Source of the DNA: Methylomarinum sp. Ch1-1
GTDB lineage: Bacteria; Pseudomonadota; Gammaproteobacteria; Methylococcales; Methylomonadaceae
Reading direction: 5' to 3'
NCBI RefSeq assembly: GCF_030717995.2
Contig: NZ_CP157743.1
Span: 1-64,000, forward strand
DNA: 64,000 nucleotides
Part shown: positions 50,433 to 58,346 of the stretch, one piece after another
Layout: the number at the start of each line of letters is the position of its first letter
Numbering within the stretch: the first letter of the stretch is position 1
Notes under the pieces: generated by a model
Told to the model about the DNA's origin: nothing
What the model saw: the letters and a program-made list of their open reading frames with translations, nothing else
The model's database searches: none
Program-made: the position numbers and the translations under genes

Positions 50433-51127
50433 CTGCGGATATTCCACAAAAGATGCTGCAAATGCTGGTCCCTGTTGCCGAAGCGTTGGGGGATGAACTA
50501 TTACCTTATGTTGCCTTTGTCGGTGGCAGTACCACGGCGCTTTTAATTAGTGATCCCATAACCCGTCATGCGGTACGGTTTACCGAAGACGTGGATCTGA
50601 TACTCGACATCGATGGCCGCGCCCAATGGCATCGCTTTCAGCAGCAACTGCGTGAACGTGGCTTTAAAGAAAGCATGGAGGAAAACCTCACCTGCCGCAT
50701 GATGCTGGGAGCGCTAAAGGTCGACTTCATGCCTGCTGACGCCTCTATCCTTGGCTTTACTAATTGTTGGTATCATGCCGCATTGACCAATGCGCGTCCC
50801 TATCCACTAACGGATCAGATCACCATAAATCTGCTGGCTCCGGAATATTTCATTGCTACTAAGTTGGAAGCCTACCATGGTCGGGGCAATAACGACCCGA
50901 TGGGCAGCCACGATTTGGAAGACATCATCAATCTTGTGGATGGCCGCATCGAACTATTGAATGAACTTCAGCAGGCAGAAGAAAACGTGCGGCATTATAT
51001 TGCAAAACAGTTTGCCGGACTGCTACAACACCCCGACTTTGAATATGCTGTTCTGGGAAACCTGCAGGACGCCGGCCGAAGCGAACTGTTTTTTGACCGC
51101 TGGGAACAAATTGCCGCCCTCAAATAA
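50429..51127 (+). CDS. nucleotidyltransferase-fold protein (AbiEii/AbiGii-like)
   Basis: 232 residues. N-terminal nucleotidyltransferase motif GGSTTALL (about 32-39) followed by TEDVDLIL (about 51-58, the two metal aspartates) and a third acidic strand KVDFMPAD. This matches the AbiEii/MenT-like superfamily whose toxins transfer nucleotides to tRNA or protein. Overlaps the HTH gene by 4 bp, so translationally coupled. It could be the toxin of a TA pair protecting the restriction locus, or another defence function; not decidable here. Confidence 0.72.
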   Translation: MTADIPQKMLQMLVPVAEALGDELLPYVAFVGGSTTALLISDPITRHAVRFTEDVDLILDIDGRAQWHRFQQQLRERGFKESMEENLTCRMMLGALKVDFMPADASILGFTNCWYHAALTNARPYPLTDQITINLLAPEYFIATKLEAYHGRGNNDPMGSHDLEDIINLVDGRIELLNELQQAEENVRHYIAKQFAGLLQHPDFEYAVLGNLQDAGRSELFFDRWEQIAALK

Positions 51128-51167
51128 GCAGAAAACAGCATAATTTATACATGACAGATGCAACACA

Positions 51168-51190
51168 TATAGAAAACGGGATTTTCTATA
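51168..51190. promoter_or_regulatory. palindrome before hsdM, possible operator
   Basis: TATAGAAAA (51168-51176) and TTTTCTATA (51182-51190) form a perfect 9-bp inverted repeat with a 5-base centre, ending 16 bp before the hsdM ATG. No U-tract, so not a terminator. It is placed like a repressor site controlling methylase expression. Confidence 0.4.
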
Positions 51191-51206
51191 CATAACGAGA
51201 ACAACA

Positions 51207-52901
51207 ATGACTAACAACGATATTGTCCAAAAACTCTGGAACCTGTGCGACGTACTGCGCGACGACGGTATTAACTACAGCGATTACGTCACCGAGCTGG
51301 TGCTGCTCTTGTTTATCAAGATGGTGCATGAAAACACCGAAGCCGGTACGCTGAAAAAACACCCGTTGCCCCAAGGCTGTCGCTGGACCGATTTGAACTC
51401 TAAATCCGGCATCAACTTGCTTAATGATTACAAAGCAATATTACTGGCTCTTTCAACCGGCAAGCGCACCGAAGCCGACCCGGACGAACAAGGCAAAACT
51501 GTAGAGGTGCAAGTGCATGACGACCCGCTGATCAGCGCCATCTACACCGATGCGCAAACCCGCCTGCGCGAACCGCGCCACTTGGAACAAATGATCAAAA
51601 CCCTGGACCAGATCGACTGGTTCAGTGCACAAAAAGACGGCCTGGGCGATTTGTATGAAGGCTTGCTGGAAAAAAACGCCTCCGAGACCAAATCCGGCGC
51701 GGGCCAATACTTCACCCCGCGCGCCCTGATCAACAGCATGGTGCGCTGCATCAAGCCGCAGGCCGGCGAACTGATACAGGACCCGGCCGCCGGCACCGCC
51801 GGCTTTTTAATCGCCGCCGACCAATACATCAAACAGCAAACCGACGACTTGTTCGATCTGAATGCCCAACAGCAACAGTTCCAAAAAAACAAGGCCTTCA
51901 TCGGCGTCGAACTGGTGCCCTCCACCCGGCGTCTGGCGTTGATGAACTGTTTGCTGCACGGCATGGAAGGCGACGACGAAGGCGTCGTGCATTTGGGCAA
52001 TGCCTTGGGCCTAGCCGGTGCAGGATTGGCCAAGGCCGACGTGATTCTGGCCAATCCGCCGTTCGGCACCGCCAAGGGTGGCGAAGCCAGCATCACCCGC
52101 GATGACCTGACCTATAAAACCAGTAACAAACAGCTGGCCTTTTTGCAGCACATCTACCGCAACCTGAAACCCGGCGGACGCGCCGCGGTGGTGTTGCCGG
52201 ACAACGTCTTGTTCGAGGCCGGACAAGGCACACAGATTCGCCGTGATTTAATGAACAAGTGCAACCTGCACACCATATTGCGCCTGCCGACCGGCATCTT
52301 CTACGCCCAGGGCGTCAAAACCAATGTGCTGTTTTTCAGCAAAGGTTCGGCCGGCGACAAGCACCAGGAAGAAAACTGCACCGAGAAGGTCTGGGTCTAC
52401 GACCTGCGCACCAATATGCCCAGCTTCGGCAAACGAAACCCCTTCGGCGAACAGCATTTAAAACCGTTTGAAAAAGCCTACACTCCCCTCTCCCTAGAAG
52501 GGATAGGGGCCGGGGGAGAGGGTGAATACGCCACGGACTTTCTTAAACAAAGAAAAGAAGGCGAATGGTCATTCGACGCGCAAAAAATTGAAACGCCAAA
52601 AACCGACGAAAACCAAAACGTCGACGACCGCCTAGCCCACAGCCGCTGGCGCTGCTTTAGCCGCCAATGGATAGCCGAACACAAAGGCGATTCGCTGGAT
52701 ATCAGTTGGCTGAAAGATGCCGACAGTGTCGATGCCGCCAATTTGCCTGAACCTGCCGTGTTGGCTGGTGAAGCGATGAGCGAACTGACCGAAGCTTTAC
52801 GGGAATTGGATGGGTTGATGTTGGCGTTAGGGGCTGGCGGTCAAGCACAAGTACAAAAAAACCCGTTGGCCGAAATTCTGGACACTGGTAACGAGATATG
52901 A
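51207..52901 (+). CDS. hsdM: type I restriction-modification methyltransferase subunit
   Basis: N6-adenine methyltransferase. 564 residues. N-terminal helical HsdM domain (DVLRDDGINYSDYVTELVLLLFIKMV), SAM motif DPAAGTAGFLIAA (~193-205) and catalytic NPPF (~276-279, DVILANPPFGTAKGG). Around residues 425-440 there is an unusual PLSLEGIGAGGEGE insertion encoded by a palindromic repeat (52482-52524), kept in frame. The C-terminal part resumes normally (RWRCFSRQWIAEHKGDSLDISWLKD). Overlaps the DUF559 gene by 4 bp. Confidence 0.95.
   Translation: MTNNDIVQKLWNLCDVLRDDGINYSDYVTELVLLLFIKMVHENTEAGTLKKHPLPQGCRWTDLNSKSGINLLNDYKAILLALSTGKRTEADPDEQGKTVEVQVHDDPLISAIYTDAQTRLREPRHLEQMIKTLDQIDWFSAQKDGLGDLYEGLLEKNASETKSGAGQYFTPRALINSMVRCIKPQAGELIQDPAAGTAGFLIAADQYIKQQTDDLFDLNAQQQQFQKNKAFIGVELVPSTRRLALMNCLLHGMEGDDEGVVHLGNALGLAGAGLAKADVILANPPFGTAKGGEASITRDDLTYKTSNKQLAFLQHIYRNLKPGGRAAVVLPDNVLFEAGQGTQIRRDLMNKCNLHTILRLPTGIFYAQGVKTNVLFFSKGSAGDKHQEENCTEKVWVYDLRTNMPSFGKRNPFGEQHLKPFEKAYTPLSLEGIGAGGEGEYATDFLKQRKEGEWSFDAQKIETPKTDENQNVDDRLAHSRWRCFSRQWIAEHKGDSLDISWLKDADSVDAANLPEPAVLAGEAMSELTEALRELDGLMLALGAGGQAQVQKNPLAEILDTGNEI
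52482..52524 (+). repeat. palindromic repeat inserted in frame in hsdM
   Basis: CCCCTCTCCCT...AGGG and GGGGGAGAGGGTGA form a GC-rich imperfect palindrome of a kind normally found between genes. It lies wholly inside hsdM and encodes a glycine/proline-rich loop without breaking the frame. Confidence 0.7.
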
Positions 52902-53491
52902 TTCTTCCTTACGACAAAGCACTTAAAGCCAATAGTCGTGCGTTGCGCAGCAACCTGACCGACGCCGAGCAAAAACTCTGGCAAGGCCTACGCCGTAAAC
53001 AAATCAACGGCTGGCAGTTTTACCGGCAAAAACCCATAGGACCTTATATCGTCGATTTTTATTGTGCAGCCGCTCGATTGGTTGTGGAGCTCGACGGTAG
53101 CCAGCATTTTGAAGCTCAACACCGGGAAGCTGACCAGAATCGGGATGAATATTTGCGCAGCTTGGGTCTAACGGTTTTACGGTTTGATAATCGGCAAGTG
53201 TTAGCGGAAACTGAGGCTGTATTGGAAGTTATTAGACGAATCCCCCCCAGCCCCCCTTTTTCAAAGGGGGGAGATAACGCCACTGATTTATCATCGATAC
53301 CATCATCTGTCGATAACCATGCTTATCCTTTGGCAACAAACCAAGCCTCGCCTCTCCCAACCGAAGAAACCCAAAACCCAGTCCCCCCCTTTGAAAAAGG
53401 GGGGTTAGGGGGGATTAAACAAAACCATAGCCCGACCAACGACCAGCCTAAAAATGAAGATTCGATTGATAAATACACTGGATGGGAATAG
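52898..53491 (+). CDS. DUF559 endonuclease-fold protein with repeat-derived C terminus
   Basis: 197 residues. Residues 1-112 are a complete DUF559 domain (RALRSNLTDAEQKLWQGLRRKQI, FYRQKPIGPYIVDFYC, LVVELDGSQH with the E-x-D core, and LGLTVLRFDN), a Vsr-like PD-(D/E)xK fold. The remaining 85 residues are low-complexity and encoded by two oppositely oriented copies of a CCCCCC(T)nCAAAGGGGGG repeat (IPPSPPFSKGG; VPPFEKGGLGGI). Overlaps hsdM by 4 bp and precedes hsdS by 3 bp, so it is part of the operon. Function unknown. Confidence 0.8.
   Translation: MILPYDKALKANSRALRSNLTDAEQKLWQGLRRKQINGWQFYRQKPIGPYIVDFYCAAARLVVELDGSQHFEAQHREADQNRDEYLRSLGLTVLRFDNRQVLAETEAVLEVIRRIPPSPPFSKGGDNATDLSSIPSSVDNHAYPLATNQASPLPTEETQNPVPPFEKGGLGGIKQNHSPTNDQPKNEDSIDKYTGWE
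53240..53275 (+). repeat. C/G-rich palindromic repeat, copy 1
   Basis: CCCCCCTTTTTCAAAGGGGGG palindrome (53251-53271) with extra C-tract upstream. It lies inside the DUF559 reading frame and faces the second copy at 53382. Confidence 0.75.
53382..53416 (-). repeat. C/G-rich palindromic repeat, copy 2 (inverted)
   Basis: CCCCCCCTTTGAAAAAGGGGGG followed by TTAGGGGGGATT, the reverse complement of copy 1 with few changes. The two copies flank about 106 bp and may have moved in as a pair. Confidence 0.75.
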
Positions 53492-53494
53492 ATA

Positions 53495-54997
53495 ATGGCG
53501 GAGGTGAAATTGCCGAAAAGTTGGATAGTTTCTGATTTGAACAGTATTTTGCTGTGCATCGTTGGTGGCGGTACACCAAGCAAATCAAACCTAAGTTACT
53601 ATCAGGGAAATATTCCTTGGATGAGTGTTAAGGATATGAATAAAAATATCCTTGTGGATACAATTGATCATATCAGTCAAGAAGCCGTTGATAACAGTAG
53701 CACGAATGTAATTCCAGCAGGTACGCCAATAATTGCAACGCGTATGAGCCTTGGGAAAATTGTTATGGCTAAGTTTGATTCGGCTATTAACCAAGATCTA
53801 AAGGCATTATTTCCTTCAGCGAGTACATCTAGTGATTACTTGGTTTATTGGTATCGTTCAATTACTAGGCAAATCGAACAATTAGGTACAGGTACGACTG
53901 TTAAAGGCATCAGGCTTGAGAATATTAAGGCATTGGAATTTCCGGTAGCTCCTCTCGCCGAACAAAAAGTCATCGCCGACAAACTCGACATCCTGCTGGC
54001 GCAGGTGGAAAGCAGCAAAGCCCGCCTCGAACGCATCCCTAAAATCCTCAAACGCTTCCGTCAATCCGTCCTCGCTGATGCGGTGAGCGGAAAGTTGACG
54101 GAGGAGTGGAGAGAGGCGCAAAATCACTACCCCAATCTCGTTGACGAATTACACCGAGTAGCAGACAGTGTCGTTGCAAATGCCCCAACAAATGCACAGA
54201 AAATAAAACTGTCGAAAGTTTACTCTGAAATAGAGAAACCAATTTTACTTACTGTTAATGTACCTAAGAACTGGATAATTTGTAATCTAGCAAAACTTTG
54301 CGAACCTTTTAGCTATGGTACTTCTGCTAAGTCAAAATCGGATGGTGAAATTCCTGTTCTGAGAATGGGTAATTTGCAAAATGGGCAGCTTGATTGGAGT
54401 AATCTTGTTTATACGTCTGATAAGCAAGAAATTGAAAAATATAAGCTGTCCAGTGGTGATGTGCTTTTCAATCGTACAAATAGCCCGGAGCTAGTTGGTA
54501 AAACAGCAATATATAAAGGTGAAAGAAAAGCTATTTATGCAGGTTACTTGATAAAGGCTCGTTGCTTAGAGCTACTTTTACCTGATTATCTAAACTATGC
54601 TCTGAATAGTTTTTATGGTAAAGACTATTGTCGACAAGTTAAATCTGATGGGGTTAGCCAATCAAATATCAATGCTCAAAAACTTGGTGCATTTGTATTG
54701 CCATTACCATCAACCGAAGAACAAACCGAAATCGTCAACCGTGTCGAACAATTATTCGCCTACGCCGACACCATAGAACAACAAGTGCAAAACGCCTTAA
54801 TGCGGGTCAACAAGCTAAGCCAATCCATCCTCGCCAAAGCCTTCCGTGGCGAACTCACCGAACAATGGCGCCAAGAAAATCCCGACCTGATCAGCGGCGA
54901 TAACAGCGCCGAAGCCCTATTAGCAAAAATCAAAGCCGAACGCGAAGCCATGCAACCGACGAAAAAGAAAACCCGTGCGAGGAAGGTGACGGCATGA
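53495..54997 (+). CDS. hsdS: type I restriction-modification specificity subunit
   Basis: 500 residues, two target-recognition domains (about 1-150 and 245-405) each followed by a conserved helical spacer: LAEQKVIADKLDILLAQVE ... SVLADAVSGKLTEEWRE (central) and TEEQTEIVNRVEQLF ... [17 protein letters not shown] (C-terminal). The domains are clearly AT-richer than the spacers, the usual mark of exchanged specificity. It sets the DNA target for HsdM/HsdR. A second copy of its C-terminal spacer lies downstream at 55267. Confidence 0.95.
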   Translation: MAEVKLPKSWIVSDLNSILLCIVGGGTPSKSNLSYYQGNIPWMSVKDMNKNILVDTIDHISQEAVDNSSTNVIPAGTPIIATRMSLGKIVMAKFDSAINQDLKALFPSASTSSDYLVYWYRSITRQIEQLGTGTTVKGIRLENIKALEFPVAPLAEQKVIADKLDILLAQVESSKARLERIPKILKRFRQSVLADAVSGKLTEEWREAQNHYPNLVDELHRVADSVVANAPTNAQKIKLSKVYSEIEKPILLTVNVPKNWIICNLAKLCEPFSYGTSAKSKSDGEIPVLRMGNLQNGQLDWSNLVYTSDKQEIEKYKLSSGDVLFNRTNSPELVGKTAIYKGERKAIYAGYLIKARCLELLLPDYLNYALNSFYGKDYCRQVKSDGVSQSNINAQKLGAFVLPLPSTEEQTEIVNRVEQLFAYADTIEQQVQNALMRVNKLSQSILAKAFRGELTEQWRQENPDLISGDNSAEALLAKIKAEREAMQPTKKKTRARKVTA

Positions 54998-55067
54998 GGC
55001 TTTTTAGCATTTCATTACGACAATGCAGGAATCCGGCTGCAACACCAAAAATACAAAAGGTAACGGC

Positions 55068-55202
55068 ATGAAACCAGTAAATAGTAGTGATCAATTAAGC
55101 TGGATAGTCATTGAAGGATATAAATCTATCTCAAAGTGCGAACTAAAAATGGGTTGCCTCAATGTGTTGATCGGAGCCAACGGCGCTGGCAAATCGAATT
55201 TT
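55068..55202 (+). pseudogene. 5' fragment of an AAA/SMC-like ATPase gene
   Basis: ATG 55068 follows AGGTAACGGC and encodes VIEGYKSISKCELKMGCLNV and the Walker A LIGANGAGKSNFI, the N terminus of a RecF/SMC-type ATPase of the kind found beside restriction loci. Homology stops after ~45 residues, exactly where the REP-like element begins; the frame ends at 55244 inside that element. Confidence 0.8.
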
Positions 55203-55212
55203 ATTCAGAAAA

Positions 55213-55258
55213 GGGGACAGATTTATTTTCTGGAGGGCCGATAAATAAATCTGTCCCC
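55213..55258 (+). repeat. REP-like palindrome, copy 1
   Basis: GGGGACAGATTTATTT (55213-55228) and exact complement (55243-55258), 14-bp loop. Resembles the GGGGACAG-type palindromes mobilised by REP-associated tyrosine (IS200-like) transposases; no such transposase is in the window. Confidence 0.8.
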
Positions 55259-55266
55259 ATTTCCCA

Positions 55267-55476
55267 GTACAAAACGCCCTGGCGCGGGTCAATAACCTAA
55301 GCCAAGCTATCCTCGCCAAAGCCTTCCGGGGCGAACTCACCGAGCAATGGCGCAAAGACAACCCCGACCTGATCAGCGGCGACAACAGCGCTGAATCCTT
55401 ATTGGCAAAAATCAAAGCCGAGCGAGAAACCATACGGCCAAAAAAGAAACCCCGTGAGAGGAAAATGACGGCATGA
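55267..55476 (+). pseudogene. duplicated 3' end of hsdS
   Basis: Encodes [20 protein letters not shown] ... and ends RERKMTA, nearly the same as the last ~70 codons of hsdS (54785-54997), same frame and stop. It has no start and follows the REP-like palindrome directly. It is diverged at many third positions, so probably the relic of a second hsdS rather than a recent copy. Confidence 0.85.
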
Positions 55477-55774
55477 CCACTTCTACCACTTTATTCCCGC
55501 AACGAAGTAGCCCGGATGAAGCTTGCGGAATCCGGGATGGCGTGGTTTGCCTATCCCCGTATTTCGCTACACTACATACGGGCTACGCTACTGGCGCATG
55601 GCAGCGGAGACATTGATAAAGACGACTGGATGTTTGCATCGACAAAAAGGGTCGATGAGGGCTGGATTTAATCCCAAAGTATGCAGAAAAGGGGACAGAT
55701 TCAGAAAAGGGGACAGATTTATTTTCTGGAGGGCCGATAAATAAATCTGTCCCCATTTCCCCACACCCATTTCC
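55477..55774. repeat. repeat debris after the hsdS relic
   Basis: About 300 bp without a gene. Includes a palindrome GTAGCCCGG ... CCGGGA ... CGGGCTAC (55508-55586) of a widely dispersed type, a partial REP-like end (55684-55701), and the second complete REP-like palindrome (55709-55754). The ~90 bp at 55590-55680 match nothing I recognise. Confidence 0.6.
55709..55754 (+). repeat. REP-like palindrome, copy 2
   Basis: 46 bp identical to copy 1 at 55213-55258, same orientation, 450 bp apart. Same-orientation identical copies allow deletion or duplication of the hsdS relic between them by recombination. Confidence 0.82.
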
Positions 55775-56281
55775 CCAGAACAGGTTTTTGGAGAATCTGT
55801 GCTATTTGATTTATTGGGGAAAAGTGGCTCCGAAGATTTGCGCCCTAGCTCCGAATATTTAACTTCGTGCTCCGAAGATTTGCCACCAAGCTCCGAAGAT
55901 TTGTCTTTGAGCTCCGAAGATATGGATGAATTTGGCCGCTTGCTGAGCCACTTGCTTTCTGCACCAGTCGTGCATGACCTGGCCAAGTTGACGCCGGAGT
56001 TTCGGGATCGACTTGAAGCTAGAGCAAGGGAACCCTGAACAAAAAAACGCTTGCCCAAAGAGGTAATGCGGCAGGTATTGATAGATCTATGTAAAGATCA
56101 GTTCATCACTCGCCAATGTCTTGCACAACTTGTTAAGCGGGACCCGTACTGACTTAGACAGCAGTATTTGACAGAACTCGTTGATGAACAGAAATTAACA
56201 TTAGCATTCCCACAGAGTCCCACGGATAGCCGACAGGCATACATGACGAATAGCATAAAACCTGAGACTTCTGATTCCTAA
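55775..56281 (+). pseudogene. decayed 3' part of an AlbA_2/RecG-like regulator gene
   Basis: One frame reads from PEQVFGESVLFDLLG through 9-residue repeats (SSEDLPPSSEDLSLSSEDM), then HDLAKLTPEFRDRLEARAREP, a TGA (56036-56038), KKRLPKEVMRQVLIDLCKDQ..., ITRQCLAQLVKRDPY, a second TGA (56150-56152), LRQQYLTELVDEQKLTLAFPQ... to TAA 56279-56281. This is the C-terminal repeat and winged-helix part of the AlbA_2-domain (RecG-related) protein family. No frameshift, only two nonsense codons; the 5' part is missing and a REP-like repeat abuts it. Confidence 0.7.
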
Positions 56282-56369
56282 TCGGAACCTCACGACGAAT
56301 AATTCAATGAAGGGAAAAATGGATATGCAGTTGAGTCCAAACCTGAGATGATTAACTGCATTTACCAGG

Positions 56370-56630
56370 CTATCGCGATGAGCGATTGTTATTGAGGGCC
56401 GGACATAAACGCCGTTTGTTTTGTTCAGGCTCCCGGGAACAGTCCTCTTTCCGGTGTTGATAGCATAAAACGCAACGGTTAAGGCGGCGCTGGTAACGAC
56501 AATAAGCCCAGATCACCAGCCGGTCCAGACGATTAAACTTATCTTTATTTTCCAAGGACCGTAGATACTGTTCGACGGACAATGCCGTATAAAGACGTCG
56601 GGCCTGATTGATTAACGTGTCGTTATCCAT
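56370..56630 (-). CDS. small hypothetical protein with cysteine cluster
   Basis: 86 residues, not recognised. Preceded by GGAGA five bases before the ATG. An N-terminal helical part (ALSVEQYLRSLENKDKFNRLDRLVIWAYCRYQ) is followed by CVLCYQHRKEDC, a possible metal site, and a basic tail. It lies just downstream of lpxA in the same direction and may be in its operon. Confidence 0.5.
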   Translation of the reverse strand: MDNDTLINQARRLYTALSVEQYLRSLENKDKFNRLDRLVIWAYCRYQRRLNRCVLCYQHRKEDCSREPEQNKRRLCPALNNNRSSR

Positions 56631-56669
56631 TTTTATCTCCAGGCAGAAACCAGCACCACTATTACACGA

Positions 56670-57452
56670 TCAGTCTTCGATTCGCTTCACATCGATGAAA
56701 CCATGCAAACCGCGTTTGCTGTCTACCGCCAGCCATTGTTTCAGCAATTCCAACTCTTCGGTCTGCTCCAGCTCATCGAGGCTGGCTTTCTTTTTCAGCA
56801 GACGAAAGGCGGAAGATAAGACTTTGTAACGCGCTCCGTTAATCCCGGCGCGTTTCAAACCGACCGTATTCAAGCGATAATGCTTGGCGGGCCTACCGCC
56901 GATCAACATGAATGGTATGACATCCTTATTTAAACCGGTCGTTCCCTGAACGATGGCATAGGAACCGACGCGGCAAAATTGGTGCACGACGACGCCACCG
57001 CCCATGAACACATTGCTGCCGACTTCGACAAAACCGCCGATTGCGACATTATTGGCGAAAATGGTTTTATCGCCGATCACACAATCATGGGCGACATGGC
57101 TGTTGTTCATGAAAAAACAGCCGGAGCCGATCCGAGTGGCGCCGCCAATTTGTGTCGCCCGGTGCGCGGTGAAGCCTTCGCGGAAGGCATTCCCATCTCC
57201 AACCTCCAGCCAGGACACCGACTCCGGGTCGAAACCGACATCTTGCGGCAAGCCGCCGAGGACCGCGTGAGGATGCAGGATGTTGCCCTCCCCCATCTTG
57301 ACATAACGCTGCACCACGGCATGAGCGCCGATCTGACAGTGGTCACCGATCGTCACATCATCTTCAATCACGGCAAACGGACCGACTTTGACATGCTCCC
57401 CCAATATCGCACCGTCGGCGATGTAAGCAGTCGGATGAATGTTTCGAGTCAT
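56670..57452 (-). CDS. lpxA: UDP-N-acetylglucosamine acyltransferase (LpxA) family
   Basis: Left-handed beta-helix acyltransferase for the first step of lipid A synthesis. 260 residues. Hexapeptide repeats fill residues ~5-185; GNAFREGFTAHRAT and FMNNSHVAHDCVIGD carry the catalytic histidine and acyl-carrier contacts; a C-terminal helical domain follows. It stands apart from lpxD-fabZ-lpxB, so this may be a second, paralogous lpxA; that needs the rest of the genome. It follows xerD by 3 bp. Confidence 0.88.
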   Translation of the reverse strand: MTRNIHPTAYIADGAILGEHVKVGPFAVIEDDVTIGDHCQIGAHAVVQRYVKMGEGNILHPHAVLGGLPQDVGFDPESVSWLEVGDGNAFREGFTAHRATQIGGATRIGSGCFFMNNSHVAHDCVIGDKTIFANNVAIGGFVEVGSNVFMGGGVVVHQFCRVGSYAIVQGTTGLNKDVIPFMLIGGRPAKHYRLNTVGLKRAGINGARYKVLSSAFRLLKKKASLDELEQTEELELLKQWLAVDSKRGLHGFIDVKRIED

Positions 57453-57455
57453 GTT

Positions 57456-58346
57456 TTATCCTCTCGGGTGAAATTTTGCATGCAAATCTTTTAACCTTTC
57501 CTGGGCGATATGAGTATATATCTGCGTGGTCGACAAATCTGAATGGCCCAACAACAATTGCACCACGCGCAAATCGGCGCCATGATTGAGCAGATGGGTG
57601 GCGAAGGCGTGGCGCAGGGTATGCGGCGACATTTCCTTGTCGATGCCGGCTTTTTTGGCGTAGCGCTTGATGATATGCCAGAACGCCTGCCGTGTCATGC
57701 CGTTCGCCCGTTTTGTCACAAACAAATGATCACATTGCCTGCCCGACAACAAGGTTTGCCGGCTATCTGACAGATATCGCTCGAGCCAATCTATCGCTTC
57801 TTCGCCTATCGGCACCAGGCGCTCCTTGTTGCCTTTGCCGGTGATGCGTATGCAGCCGCGCTGCATATTGAGCTGAGTAAACTTCAAACCGACCAACTCC
57901 GAGACTCGCAAGCCTGTCGCATAGAGCATTTCCAACATGGTCCTGTCTCTGAAGCCTAACGGCGCAGTAATTTCCGGCGCCGCCAACAATAACTCGACGT
58001 CGGCTTCGGACAAGGTAACCGGCAGAATTCTGCCGACATACGGCGCTTCGATCAGGGCGGTCGGGTCCACACTCACCCTGCCTTCTCTCAGTAAATATGC
58101 GTAGAAACGCCTTAAACTGGACAAGATTCTGGCCGAAGAGCGAGCGCCTATCCCTTGGTCATAGCGGTCGGCTAGAAACTCGGACACATCGGACTCATCA
58201 ACTTCTTCCAGCATCTTGTCCTTCAGCCATTTGGCGAACTGTTTCAAATCGCTGCCATAGGCCGCTAGAGTGTTGTTGCTGAGACCGCATTCCACCCATA
58301 GAGCATCCAAAAACAAATCGATCAAATCGGCCTTATTGGCTTGCAT
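57456..58346 (-). CDS. xerD: site-specific tyrosine recombinase XerD
   Basis: Resolves chromosome dimers at dif with XerC. 296 residues, typical. SAM-like N-terminal domain and catalytic domain with ATGLRVSELVGL (first Arg), HTLRHAFATHLLNHG (His-x-x-Arg), GHSDLSTTQIYTH (His and nucleophile Tyr). The C terminus LHAKFHPRG is the XerD type. It overlaps ogt by 14 bp. A core gene, not the integrase of the nearby island. Confidence 0.94.
   Translation of the reverse strand: MQANKADLIDLFLDALWVECGLSNNTLAAYGSDLKQFAKWLKDKMLEEVDESDVSEFLADRYDQGIGARSSARILSSLRRFYAYLLREGRVSVDPTALIEAPYVGRILPVTLSEADVELLLAAPEITAPLGFRDRTMLEMLYATGLRVSELVGLKFTQLNMQRGCIRITGKGNKERLVPIGEEAIDWLERYLSDSRQTLLSGRQCDHLFVTKRANGMTRQAFWHIIKRYAKKAGIDKEMSPHTLRHAFATHLLNHGADLRVVQLLLGHSDLSTTQIYTHIAQERLKDLHAKFHPRG

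Noticed and set aside
49800-51127. Classical AbiEi-AbiEii pair
   Set aside because: The nucleotidyltransferase fits the AbiEii-like superfamily, but the partner does not show clear AbiEi features, so I did not use that name.
45535-56369. Integrated element with att sites at tRNA-Arg
   Set aside because: No duplicate of the tRNA 3' end and no integrase gene in the island were found by eye; xerD here is the core recombinase.
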